Shown here one piece after another: positions 11,679 to 22,645 of a stretch of DNA of 64,000 bases. The stretch is taken from positions 18,486,814 to 18,550,813 of the forward strand of contig NC_079904.1 of assembly GCF_024868665.1 (NCBI RefSeq), given 5' to 3'. Each line of letters opens with the position of its first letter. Position 1 is the stretch's first letter. The position numbers and the translations under genes are program-made. The stretch is from Triplophysa rosa (taxonomy: Eukaryota > Chordata > Actinopteri > Cypriniformes > Nemacheilidae). The notes under the pieces are model-generated. The model was not told the DNA's origin and did no database searches. It was given only the letters and a program-made list of their open reading frames with translations.

Positions 11679-13358
11679 TCATTTGTCTGTCAAGTATTCA
11701 CAGAAGAGGTGGGTTTTAAGTCGTTTTTTGAATGTTGTGAGAGATGTGGTTGACCGGACCGAATTAGGAAGAATGTTCCACCAGGAAGGAGTTGTGAATG
11801 AGAATGAGCGGAAAAGCGATTTACTGCAATTATGGGAAGGCAGTACAAGACGCCGCTGGTTTGCTGAACGCAGGGATCTTGATGGGGTGTAGGAGTGTAG
11901 GAGGGTGTGAAAGTATGTCGGTGCAGATCCAGTGATAGTCCTGTAGGCAAGCATTAGTGACTTGAATCTGATACGGGCTTCAACCTGTAGCCAGTGGAGT
12001 TAGATGAAAAGGGGCGTCACATGAGCCCTTTTGGGTTGTTGGAAGATGAGGCATGCTGCTGCGTTCTGAACCAGCTGGAGCGGTTTGATAGCCTTTGCAG
12101 GAAGACCAGCAAGGAGAGCATTGCAGTAGTCCAACCTTGAGATTACCAGGGCCTGGACAAGGAGTTGTGCCGCATGCTCAGTGAGATAGGGTCTAACCTT
12201 TCTAATGCTGAATAAGGCATATCGGCATGACCGCGTTGTCTTTGCAATGTGATCATTGAAGGACAGCTGTTCATCAAATATGACTCTGAGGTTCCTGGCT
12301 GTTTTGGAAGGAGTGATAGTGGTATTGCCAAGTCGGATGGTGAGATTGTGTTGCACCGTGGGGTGTGCCGGAAACACGAGTAGTTCTGTCTTGGCAGGGT
12401 TCAGCTGGAGGTGATGCTCTTTCATCCAAGCCGAGATGTCCTCTAGGCAGGCAGTAATGCGAGCTGCTACAGTGGTATCGTCTGGGTGAAACGAGATGTA
12501 GATCTGGGTGTCGTCAGCATAACAGTGATAGGAGAAGCCGTGTGCCCGTATGATAGGTCCCAAGGATGACGTGTAGATGGAAAAATGTAGCGGTCCAAGC
12601 ACCGATCCCTGAGGGACCCCAGTGATCATGTGGTGGGCAGTGGACAGCGAGCCCCTCCATGACACCCTGAAGGATCTGCCGGAGAGGTAGGATTTGAACC
12701 AGCGGAGAGGAGAGCCTGAGATTCCTATTGATGACAGGGTTGCTAGCAGTATCTGGTGATTGACAGTGTCAAACGCTGCAGATAGGTCTAGCAGAATCAG
12801 GACCGAGGATTTAGAGTCCACCTTGGCTAGCCGCAGTGCTTCTGTGACCGATAGCAGTGCAGTCTCAGTGGAGTGGTTTGTTTTGAAGCCAGACTGCTTG
12901 TCATCCAGTAGTTTGTTCTGGGATAGGTAGGACGACACCTGGTTGAAAGCTGCCCTTTCAAGTGTTTTTGCAATAAATGGGAGGAGAGAGACAGGTCTGT
13001 AACTGTCGGTAGTAGAGGGGTCCAATGTGGGTTTCTTCAGTAGGGGTGTGACCTGGGCCTGTTTGAATGTGGATGGAAAGGTGCCGGTGAGCAGGGAGGT
13101 GTTGATGATGTGTGTGAGTGCAGGTGCGATTGTGCTGGAAGTGGCCTGAAGGAGATGGGAGGGTATTGGGTCAAGGGGACAGGTGGTGGGGTGGCTGGAG
13201 AGAAGTCTGGTGACTTCAGTGTCAGTCGGTGGGGTGAAAGAGGAGAGTTCAATGTTTGAAGTTAGGGAGGTGTGTACAGAGGTCTGAGGTGCTAAGAATT
13301 GTTCGCTGATGGATGATGTTTTCTCAGTGAAAAATACAGCAAAGTCCTCCGCGGTCAA
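11679..13358 (-). pseudogene. L2-like LINE reverse transcriptase, nearly intact
   Basis: The frame encodes the RT domain of a LINE, which copies the element's own RNA at a nicked target. Visible RT motifs in order are SYRPVSLLPFIAKTLER, LLDLSAAFDTVNH, ITGVPQGSVLGP, the catalytic YADDTQIY, and HHLQLNPAKTELLV. The 452-codon frame stops at a single in-frame TAA (12000-12002). The same frame then continues (11999 to 11679) through the LHWLQ and FKKRLKTHLF C-terminal segment typical of the L2/CR1 group. One nonsense codon thus separates an otherwise full RT. The true ORF2 start lies upstream in the endonuclease part, so the methionine at 13358 is internal. Confidence 0.85.
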
Positions 13359-15350
13359 AGATGAAGTGGGTGGGGGAGGAGGGGGGCAAAGAAGAGAGTT
13401 AAACGTCTTGAAAAGCTGCCGAGTGTAAGGCGCATTGCTTACCTTGGTGGTATAGAAAGACGTTTTAGCTGTGGTAACACTAGCAGAGAAGGAGGATAGT
13501 AGTGACTGGTAGTCCCCTAGGTCAGCAGGATTCTTGGTCTTGCGCCATTTCCTTTCAGCAGCCCTGAGTGTACTCCGTTGTTCACGGAGGATGTCAGACA
13601 GCCAGGGGCAGGAGGGGGTGGCGCGGGCTGGAGGGCAGAGGACAAAGGTTATCTAGACAGGATGTAAGTGTTGAGCATAAGGTGTCGGTGGCGGTGTCAG
13701 CATCTAGAGATGCACAGTTGGAGGGAAGAGAGGATGTGACTTTAGCAGAGAGGGTGCTAGGAGAGAGAACGCGGAGGTTCCGTCTAAAATAAACGGGTGG
13801 TGGTGTTGGTGTAGTGCATATAGGAAGGAGTATGTTGCAAGTGATGAAGAAGTGGTCAGAAATGTGAAGAGGTGTGACTTGAATGTTATCTGTGGTGGAG
13901 TTACGGGTGTAGATGAGATCAAGCTGGTTTCCTGATCTGTGAGTACAGGCTGTGGCGAGGCGCGTGAGGTCGAACGAGGCGGTGAGGGTGTGGAAGTCAG
14001 AGGCATAGGGTTTCTCTAGGTGGATGTTGAAGTAGGGCTGTGCCGATAAACGATATCATATCGAATCGCGATAGAATGTATTTCAAAAACGATGATAAGC
14101 TATTGGCATTTTGACTCGATATGTATTACTCTTACAGTCTAACAGAACGCAGAAATAAACGCAACAACAGTCAGTCAGCGTGCAGCCTTTATCATGCGCG
14201 TCAATGTACAAAGTCCATTTCATACTGCACTTGGCAAAGAAAACTCAACATGAGGAGGAAAACATTACTGGAAGCAGAAACAAAGGTGAAACTAACCTCG
14301 AGTTGTCATCACGCGGTTTATCAAGTGTCTTATTTTTTTTTCGCAATCGCCGGTTAAACAAAACAAACTTGAGGCGCAATTGCAAGCGAGTTAACGTTAC
14401 TTCGAAACTCAAGCACAAACGTTTTTATATCCATCGTTAACATATTTGCTAACATGAGCTGGTGCATATGAAGCAAACCAGCGCTGCCCTGTGCAGATTA
14501 GAGATGTAATGAAGTGAGTTTGTGTGCACATTAAAATATTGAACCTTGTATGTAAGATGCTTGCATGATTAAAGAAATGTACTACAGTTTATGTGAGATG
14601 TCTTTAAGGTTCACTGAATACATTGAATGAATCCCACTACTCGAGCAAGATATTATTGCAGCGTTATGTATGTGTGCAGGTGCTCACTGCTGAGCCAATA
14701 GCGTTCGAATGTACGCAGTAACGGAGCCCTTTCATTGGTTGAATGTATTGAATGAACACTCCCTTTACTTAACGAGTCAATTGAGTCAAAATGAGACTGA
14801 ATGAACTGATACATGTTGTTTATGGCCTAATATCCTCTGTGTTACAACATTAATGCATTAATTAGTGTAGTGCATTAATTTAATTTAATTTTAACTGGTT
14901 AAAGGTTAACTTTTGTTAATAAACTGTATTTAAAATAGATTCTTTTAAATACAGTTTTTTAATTGAATATATATCGAAATAAATATTGTTATCAATCAAT
15001 ATAGAAAAAAACTATCGAGTTTACTTTTTTGCCATATCGCCCAGCCCTATGTTGAAGTCCCCGAAGACTACAAGAGGGCCGCTATCCTCCGGGAATGATG
15101 AGAGCAACACATCTAACTCTTCAATGAAGTTGTGAAGAGGACCTGGGGGGCGGTAAACAACAACACTGAGCTGAGTGGGAAAAGTGATATTAACAGCATG
15201 GTATTCAAATGAATGGTTGTTGCATAGGGAAGATAGTGGGGAATATTTCCAATTATTGTTGATAAGCAAACCTGTGCCTCCTCCTCTTCCGGTTTGGTGG
15301 GGAGAGTGAGAGAAGGTGTGCTTAACGCTAGCTTCTTTTGCCTTTCTCAA
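13359..15350 (-). pseudogene. L2-like LINE endonuclease and linker, split by a hAT
   Basis: The APE-type endonuclease nicks target DNA. On the minus strand the readable part (15350 to 15058) includes GRGGGTGLLINNNW, VVVYRPPG and the active-site start VVFGDFN. The GDFNIH motif is interrupted exactly there by the hAT at 14033-15049. Beyond the hAT the frame resumes as HLEKPYASDFHTL, TRLATACTHRSGNQLDLIY and ISDHF, the second catalytic stretch with Asp-His. The linker to the RT (13359-13800) contains frame breaks. Non-functional in its present state. Confidence 0.75.
14033..15049. mobile_element. Non-autonomous hAT, family 1 (copy a), inside the LINE
   Basis: Begins TAGGGCTGTGCCGAT and ends TATCGCCCAGCCCTA. 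The 8-bp duplication TGTTGAAG lies on both sides (14025-14032 and 15050-15057). Length is 1017 bp. Related copies lie at 22646-23662, 43976-45407 and 57148-57981. No transposase; minor open frames at 14121-14440 recur in other copies but show no domain. An internal block (about 14690-14820) is shared, inverted, with the different hAT at 16723-17954. Confidence 0.95.
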
Positions 15351-15491
15351 TCCTGGTCCTCGCGACCTCCCGCTCTAAATGTTTTGCATGATCTCTCTTG
15401 TTTAAGACACCTGATTTAAATTGAGCAAAACACTAAAGGGTAAGAGAAACTTACAAAATATGCAGAGCGGGAGTCTCGAGGACCAGGATTG
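15348..15491. mobile_element. 144-bp MITE with about 27-bp terminal inverted repeats
   Basis: The left end CAATCCTGGTCCTCGCGACC and the right end, inverted, CAATCCTGGTCCTCGAGACT continue to match to CCCGCTCT. It sits within the LINE endonuclease region. I could not define a target duplication. The superfamily is undetermined. Confidence 0.75.
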
Positions 15492-15537
15492 ATAACCAGA
15501 TTGAGGTGTTTTGCTTCATCCTTAGAAAAGAATCTTA

Positions 15538-15879
15538 GGGCGTTTTCACACATAGGGCCACACAAACACAATAAAACATAACATAAAATCCAGGCCTGGT
15601 TCTCTCTCGTCCTTCTCCTCCTTTTATGCTTCCCGAGCTCCGCCGTGAGATATGCGTGACAACGCGCAGCTGACGCTCATTATCGACCGGAAAATAAACA
15701 GATGCACTCTGACCAATCGAAGGAGAGTTTACTCGCACGTGACTTTTATTAACAAAGTTTGGTCCGTTTGGAAATATTGCCTTGTGAATGCGAACCGAAC
15801 TAAAATAAATTTCAATATTGTAGTGATTTAACCCCCGGTTCTGGAACAAAGCAATCGATACATAGGTGTGAAAACACCC
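15538..15879. mobile_element. PIF/Harbinger-type MITE
   Basis: A 342-bp element with ends GGGCGTTTTCACACATAG and, inverted, GGGTGTTTTCACACCTAT. The 3-bp duplication TTA (15535-15537, 15880-15882) fits the TWA target of PIF/Harbinger elements. No coding capacity. Confidence 0.85.
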
Positions 15880-16090
15880 TTAATTGTTTAGAAGAGGTCC
15901 AGATTTGAAAAAAAAAAATTGACCTATAGCAAACACATTTCGACCACTTAAAAATACTGCAACTTTAGGACCTGGAGCTATTGATTGTTTATTGATTACT
16001 GAGGACATTTTGCGGTATATGGCAAGTAATTTCTACAAAAAAATCCTAATAGTAGATAATAGATAATATGAATTTTCTCTGCAAAAAAAG

Positions 16091-18264
16091 TGAAGAGGCC
16101 AAAACGTGCAGAAGCAAACTTTTACCCTTCTCTGCCTGTCGGAGAGACTCAAGAAAGTCTTGAAAAAGAAAGACTTGAACTTTTAACAGAGGTTGACAAA
16201 AGGCAAAATGAAAGGTTTATCAAGGAAAAAATGGCTCTCAAATTTGCATACAGGTGGCAAGGGGTAGTGAACCAGGAGCCCAGTGTTAAGGACTTCAAGG
16301 CGAGGTGGCCTGCGCTTTTCAGACATTCTGAGGTATTAAAACAGGTTAAAGTTAGTTTCTGGTGTTACTTGACAAATACATTATTTTGGTTTGTATAATA
16401 CAATTTTGTTTGACTGTTGTTGTTGGTTCATATTTATTTTTTAATTTCAGATCAATGCGGAGTTCCATAGGCTTACAGCTACGGAAGACATGTTTCTTGC
16501 CCAGCTCGATGCATACATGGGTAATCTAACAGGAGTGATCCGTTCAAGAGGAGGAGCAACCTGTGAGAAGACTGGTGAACTAATTCAAATTTTGGATGAG
16601 GTGCGTGTGTTTCACATTGGGGAAAATCCAAAAGACCTAATCAAAGAGTACGTAAGTGGCATATTTTTTATTTTTAGAACAAATTTTATTTGTTATGCCG
16701 GCAAAAAGCAATGGCAATGATTAGGGGTGTAACGATGCACTCAGCTCACGATTCAGTACATATCTCGATACTGGGTTCACGATACGATACACATATCGAT
16801 ATTTTGAACAAAATTCAAAAATGTTAACAATTTCAGTAACTTATTTTGTTGCACATACAACTTAATAAAGAATTTTAACATTTTAAGGCTTAACTGAAAT
16901 TAGAATTAAGATCAGTGTCAATTTTGACAGCAAATTTTGATTTAGTTTTAGTCATAGTCTTTTCACTAAAATGCAATTTAGTTTTAGTCATCCCAATTTA
17001 TCATGGTTTTAGTCTATTTTTAGTCGACGGGATCTACATTACAGTATATTAGTCTACTAAAATCTATCTGGATTAACTCATTTAATTGGTGTAATTAAAT
17101 GTTCCATACAAAGATTGAACTGTTTCAACATAATTTTCTTTACCTTGGAATTAAATTAAACCAGGTCATTACCTTAATTTTTCAGAAAAGTTGAGTAACT
17201 ACTGGATATGCATTGTTGTAACACAGAGAATATTAGACCATGAACGACATGTAGCAGTTCATTCAGTCTCATTTTGACTCAATTGACTCGTTCGTTCAGT
17301 GAAGGGCGTGTTCATTCAGTACATTCAACCAATGAAACGCTCTGACACACTCAAGCGCTATTGGCTCGTGTCTCTTTGAAGCTGCGCTGTCTTTGCTTGA
17401 GACAGTAATGAATGAGAAAAATCTTTCAAAAAGACATATTACATAAACTGTATTACATTTCTTCAATCATGCAGATCGCATACTTGTTTTTTAGCATGTC
17501 ATTCGATCTTTTAATATACAGTACGACTCACTTCATCGCTTCTCTGATCGGACTGTTTTGGCTTACTTTATGTTGCATATCACGTTATGCAGCAGCTCAC
17601 GATAACGGATAAATTAACATTGGCATTTAAAAACGTTTGTGCTCCCTTTGTAATGAGTTTCGGGGTGACTCGCCTGCAGTCACGCTTCAAGTTTGCTGTG
17701 TTTTAACGGCGATAGTGAAGGAAAATATGACACTTTGTAAACCACTTGGAGACACAGATTGTCTTCTGCTTCTCTCTCTACCGCATATGTGAGATAAGCA
17801 CACGTGACGCGCTGGCGCAGTGTAGGTACGAATACCTTGACCGCTGAACGAATAGAATTAAACATATTGTAAAATATCCCCATCTCTCTACGATGTGCAT
17901 CATAACATTTTTGCATCTCGAAATATCGTAATACAAAGTATCGTTACACCCCTAGCAATGATTGTTTTTTTATTTACATTACCTTAGGTTGACCAGGCAG
18001 ATGATTGTGAAAGTGACCTTGCGCAGCTCACTATTGCAGTGTATGTTGTTCGGAAGGAGGGAGGAGAATTTCTTCAACCGCCTGATGACATAGGCATTGT
18101 GATTGAGGGTGTGAAAGTTTTGAATCAAGTGACTTCGGTCACATCAGCTTGTGGGCATGATGTACGTAATCAACTTGGTTTATCCGAAACCCCTTCGATT
18201 TACTTTCGAGGTCGTCCAGAAAGTTTTCTTGCAACTTGATCAACACAAAATTTCACAGAGTTAG
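16091..18264 (+). pseudogene. SAMD3-like gene, three 3' exons with a frameshift (copy 1)
   Basis: Exons 16091-16332, 16451-16651 and 17988-18264 join in phase 0 (GAG|GTATTA, TTTCAG|ATC, TAC|GTAAGT, CTTAG|GTT). The product reads VKRPKRAEANFYPSLP, then KDFKARWPALFRHSE joined to INAEFHRLTATEDMFL, then NPKDLIKEY joined to VDQADDCESDLAQLTIAVYVV and DDIGIVIEGVKVLNQ. I recognise this as the C-terminal region of the teleost-expanded proteins annotated as sterile alpha motif domain 3-like, whose role is not established. After TSAC an extra base near 18151-18156 shifts the frame. The other frame continues MMYVINLVYPKPLRFTFEVV to a TAG at 18262. The N-terminal exons with any SAM domain are not found upstream. 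The second intron holds a hAT. Family name from memory; function unknown. Confidence 0.6.
16723..17954. mobile_element. Non-autonomous hAT, family 2, in intron of the SAMD3-like gene
   Basis: Begins TAGGGGTGTAACGATGCAC and ends AGTATCGTTACACCCCTA. The 8-bp duplication GCAATGAT flanks it (16715-16722 and 17955-17962). It is 1232 bp long, lies between a GTAAGT donor and the CTTAG acceptor, and so would be removed by splicing. Around 16900-17040 it contains TTTAGTTTTAGTC repeats, probably a further small insertion. Confidence 0.93.
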
Positions 18265-18323
18265 TAGATTACAGTAAATGTGTCACATTGAAGCACTTCT
18301 CATTTAATGTTTATTATGGTTAT

Positions 18324-18831
18324 CAGGGCTCTAGACTAACTTTTTGCACTGGTTGCACTGGTGCGCCTAACTTTTTTTCTTAGGTGCACCAGCACAAAAG
18401 TTAGGTGCACCCAAATTTTCGACCGCATCGCATTTAACACCGCAGTTTTACAAGTTCACTTTTTTTTTAAATCGCTGTCCATATAGGCAATATTGACTTG
18501 TAAATGATTAACTAACAATCTGGTCAACATAAAGTTCTTTATTTGAAGCACAATTTTACAAGAAAGCAGGGTTCTAGAGTAACACTTGAGAGAGGTGGCA
18601 CTGGTGCTACCAAGTTATTCAGTTGGTGGCACCAGCCTTTAATTTGATAGCACCAGAGTCGTGGGGTGAGGTAAGAAAAAAGAATCACTAAAACTTCATT
18701 AAAATGTGTTTAATACATTAATAAATCAATTAGAAATTAATACAAATCATTGTTTATGATTGAATTATTTTTATTGTATATGTAAACTCTCTTTCAACAC
18801 TTTACCATATTTAAAGCACATCTTTCTTAAA
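18324..18831. mobile_element. CAGGGCTCTAG-ended element, cut off at the N
   Basis: The left 508 bp of the element that is complete at 26937-28543. It stops at the single N at 18832 because the contig ends there, not because of a biological truncation. Confidence 0.8.
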
Positions 18832-18832
18832 N
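18832..18832. other. Single-N assembly join
   Basis: The single N separates sequence matching 27444 (left) from sequence matching about 33203 (right). Unrelated sequence on the two sides of one N indicates a scaffolding join. Confidence 0.9.
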
Positions 18833-20963
18833 TTTAAATAATATGACATATCACGAGATATCGGAAAAGAGGCCGCATGCTCTCTGGGGAACACTGCAAC
18901 ATTATTATGGTCCCTCCGTGAGGTACAGGCTCTGGCATGTTACCTAAAAACAGTAGCCTAAACTGATGTAATGTAATAGTGCAAATGACTACATAAAAAC
19001 CTCACAGTTTCAACACAAACTGAACATCTTTTATGAATTACGCTATAGCGACAGTCGTTTTAGCTGGGGGAACCTAATGAACTCGGTTGAGTGAGGTTAC
19101 GGGGGGAGGGGCTGTTCGCATCACATAACTTATAAATTACAAAAGTAATTCATGGATTTACACCTTTCCTGCTACAAGCCAGCTGTGGCTACTTAATTGT
19201 TTACTTAAATGTCACATATTAAAAGCAATAATGCTAACCAACTTCGACTGTAAGCTCTGGAAAGTATTGTATGTGAACGGCATTGTTCAATATATATTTT
19301 TGAAATATTTTCCACAGTCATGTCCTCCTCTCTCAGTGTGACTAGTGAAAGTGGTAGTGAAAAGTACAAACAAAGCATATGCAAATGCATTCATTTCCAT
19401 TTGATCCCGGTAAGCGGCTGTACATTGCGCATGCGCAAAGCGCGCGCGCGCGCGCGCAGAAGACCCTGGGAAATCACCCCAAAATGAAAAAACTATAATT
19501 AGGGTCGTTATTTCGTTTTGGTTTATTTATTTATTGGATTTCCCTTTTAAGGCTGAAATAAGAGGAAACACATCGTTTTTTTAATTTTTGTGCATACAGA
19601 AAAACGGAAAAACGAGAATTCGGCTTTTTTTTCGTTTTCAACCTAACGTTTAAAAAACGAATAAACAACTTGAAAACTAGTTTCTCACATGTGGGCGGTA
19701 TGAAACGCCCCCTTCCGCTGATTGGCAAATCAAAGGTCAGTAAGCGACGTCTTCGGTTGTCCCTAGGTTCCGAATAAATAGTCCTCCGCTGCTGTACAGA
19801 AAGTATGTTTCATTGCACATTAAACAACCGTCCACAAATCGTACAGGGCAGATTATAGACTGGACTTTCTTCTGTGCAACCTAGCGCATTTCATATAAAT
19901 ATTTATATCACAAATATTAATGTAGTTCGCATCCGCATCTTTCTAGCTCGCCAGGGTTAAATCTGCGTGGCAAAGCTGCGCGAGACACTGGACCGCACGA
20001 AAATGGCGCCGTTTTCTCACTCCCGTTTGTTCAAGTTCAAACTGAAAAACAAATGGCCAAAAGATACACGGACCCAACAACCTCTCGACTGTCCCATTGG
20101 AGGCGGGAATTCAAAATAACGGATCGCAACAACCTCTCGACTGTCCCACTGGATGTAAGTAAAGTCAAAATATATAAATAACTTAAATATACTAACTATA
20201 TACTATTTATGTAAATGTATACTCTGACACGTCTAATTGTATGGCCGCTTTTGGCTGTTTAAACCATTTATTTACACAGTGTAGGCAGCGCATATTTTAG
20301 CCGAGATGCTAACGAATATAAGTTAAGATGAAGGTTGTGGAGCTAACGTTAAATGGGTAACGTTAGTGTTAAATGACAAACAATGACTTTTAGCCACTTT
20401 TAGCTATTATGTTCACTTTTAGTGAATGTATAGCTCTTTTTTAACTTATTGATGTTTGTGTTGAATGGTTTTTCCACTCATGTTACATAAATTGTCTGTA
20501 ATTAAATATTTTTATCATTCAGTTCTGTTTTTATCCTTTTAACTCAGAATTTTCAGTATTTTCCAGTTGAGCAGCAAAAAAATGTAAGTATTATATTTAT
20601 TATGATATTTTCATTATTATGTTATTTGTTATATGCACATGTAAAAATACTCATTGACAATGGAAAATCTGAATAAAGTGGATTATTACAGTTGTTGCTA
20701 TAAATAGCCTATTGTACTGGTAACCATAGACCAAAACAGTGACTTCCAGGCATTGTAATATTTTGTTTATTGTTACATTTGTAAACCAATTTGTGATGTG
20801 CTAAATGATTAAATGTATTGTTTTATGAGACGTTATCTAAATCCCTCTTTTTGGTCTCCATGTCTTATTCGCAGGGGCAACCAAGGCCAACAGACCCGGC
20901 CCACCCTGATGCTCATCCTTGCACTGCCTGGGACACCTAAGGCCAACAGGCGCAGCTCCTGTT
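18833..20963 (+). repeat. Near-duplicate of 33203-35313, probably a misplaced contig
   Basis: Matches 33203-35313 from end to end in the same orientation with many substitutions and one-base indels, and is bounded on both sides by single Ns. It contains a GC-rich start (GCGCATGCGC at about 19427, then a GC dinucleotide run), a 5' exon with donor at 20155, a 17-bp microexon at 20567-20583 (TTTTCCAG before, GTAAGT after) and a 3' exon from 20875. The first exon has a short frame beginning MAPFSHSRLFKFKLKNKW. Internal stops suggest a non-coding or decayed transcript. Confidence 0.8.
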
Positions 20964-20964
20964 N
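20964..20964. other. Single-N assembly join
   Basis: Left of the N the sequence follows 35313; right of it the sequence is identical to 12352 onward. An open frame spanning it (with X) is an artefact. Confidence 0.9.
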
Positions 20965-21971
20965 TGCACCGTGGGGTGTGCCGGAAACACGAGTAGTTCT
21001 GTCTTGGCAGGGTTCAGCTGGAGGTGATGCTCTTTCATCCAAGCCGAGATGTCCTCTAGGCAGGCAGTAATGCGAGCTGCTACAGTGGTATCGTCTGGGT
21101 GAAACGAGATGTAGATCTGGGTGTCGTCAGCATAACAGTGGTAGGAGAAGCCGTGTGCCCGTATGATAGGTCCCAAGGATGACGTGTAGATGGAAAAAAG
21201 TAGCGGTCCAAGCACCGATCCCTGAGGGACCCCAGTGATCATGTGGTGGGCAGTGGACAGCGAGCCCCTCCATGACACCCTGAAGGATCTGCCAGAGAGG
21301 TAGGATTTGAAGCAGCGGAGAGGAGAGCCTGAGATTCCTAGTGATGACAGGGTTGCTAGCAGTATCTGGTGATTGACAGTGTCAAACGCTGCAGATAGGT
21401 CTAGCAGAATCAGGACCGAGGATTTAGATTCCGCCTTGGCTAGCCGCAGTGCTTCTGTGACCGATAGCAGTGCAGTCTCAGTGGAGTGGTTTGTTTTGAA
21501 GCCAGACTGCTTGTCATCCAGTAGTTTGTTCTGGGATAGGTAGGACGACACCTGGTTGAAAGCTGCCCTTTCAAGTGTTTTTGCAATAAATGGGAGGAGA
21601 GAGACAGGTCTGTAACTGTCGGTAGTAGAGGGGTCCAATGTGGGTTTCTTCAGTAGGGGTGTGACCTGGGCCTGTTTGAATGTGGATGGAAAGGTGCCGG
21701 TGAGCAGGGAGGTGTTGATGATGTGTGTGAGTGCAGGTGCGATTGTGCTGGAAGTGGCCTGAAGGAGATGGGAGGGTATTGGGTCAAGGGGACAGGTGGT
21801 GGGGTGGCTGGAGAGAAGTCTGGTGACTTCAGTGTCAGTCGGTGGGGTGAAAGAGGAGAGTTCAATGTTTGAAGTTAGGGAGGTGTGTACAGAGGTCTGA
21901 GGTGCTAAGAATTGTTCGCTGATGGATGATGTTTTCTCAGTGAAAAATACAGCAAAGTCCTCCGCGGTCAA
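20965..21971 (-). pseudogene. L2-like LINE reverse transcriptase (second copy, truncated by N)
   Basis: Same RT frame as 12000-13358, from the start region at 21971 to the KTELLVFPAHP segment. The YADDTQIY and GVPQGSVLGP motifs are present. It is cut by the N at 20964, so the C-terminus is absent here. LINE sequence continues to 24150 with the same nested elements as the first copy. Confidence 0.85.
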
Positions 21972-22645
21972 AGATGAAGTGGGTGGGGGAGGAGGGGGGC
22001 AAAGAAGAGAGTTAAACGTCTTGAAAAGCTGCCGAGTGTAAGGCGCATTGCTTACCTTGGTGGTATAGAAAGACGTTTTAGCTGTGGTAACACTAGCAGA
22101 GAAGGAGGATAGTAGTGACTGGTAGTCCCCTAGGTCAGCAGGATTCTTGGTCTTGCGCCATTTCCTTTCAGCAGCCCTGAGTGTACTCCGTTGTTCACGG
22201 AGGATGTCAGACAGCCAGGGGCAGGAGGGGGTGGCGCGGGCTGGAGGGCAGAGGACAAAGGTTATCTAGACAGGATGTAAGTGTTGAGCATAAGGTGTCG
22301 GTGGCGGTGTCAGCATCTAGAGATGCACAGTTGGAGGGAAGAGAGGATGTGACTTTAGCAGAGAGGGTGCTAGGAGAGAGAACGCGGAGGTTCCGTCTAA
22401 AATAAACGGGTGGTGGTGTTGGTGTAGTGCATATAGGAAGGAGTATGTTGCAAGTGATGAAGAAGTGGTCAGAAATGTGAAGAGGTGTGACTTGAATGTT
22501 ATCTGTGGTGGAGTTACGGGTGTAGATGAGATCAAGCTGGTTTCCTGATCTGTGAGTACAGGCTGTGGCGAGGCGCGTGAGGTCGAACGAGGCGGTGAGG
22601 GTGTGGAAGTCAGAGGCATAGGGTTTCTCTAGGTGGATGTTGAAG

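Larger units (their letters stand above)
11487..15537 (-). mobile_element. L2/CR1-like LINE, 5'-truncated, with nested insertions
   Basis: A non-LTR retrotransposon on the minus strand. Its 3' tail (plus-strand 11487-11545) carries the widespread fish L2 tail with the AGCAGACGCTTTTATCC and AAGCGACTTACA blocks. The body holds an RT frame (11679-13358), a linker and an APE-type endonuclease (up to about 15350 and possibly to 15530). A hAT (14033-15049), a 144-bp MITE (15348-15491) and a Harbinger MITE at the 5' edge (15538-15879) interrupt or bound it. It seems to have inserted among the exons of the SAMD3-like locus. The N-terminal half of the endonuclease and any ORF1 are missing. Confidence 0.88.

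Noticed and set aside
13037..13252. Proline/serine-rich small frame antisense or out of frame to the LINE RT (also 21650-21865)
   Set aside because: A shadow of the RT coding strand in another frame.
20813..21070. Open frame spanning the N at 20964
   Set aside because: It crosses an assembly join between unrelated sequences.
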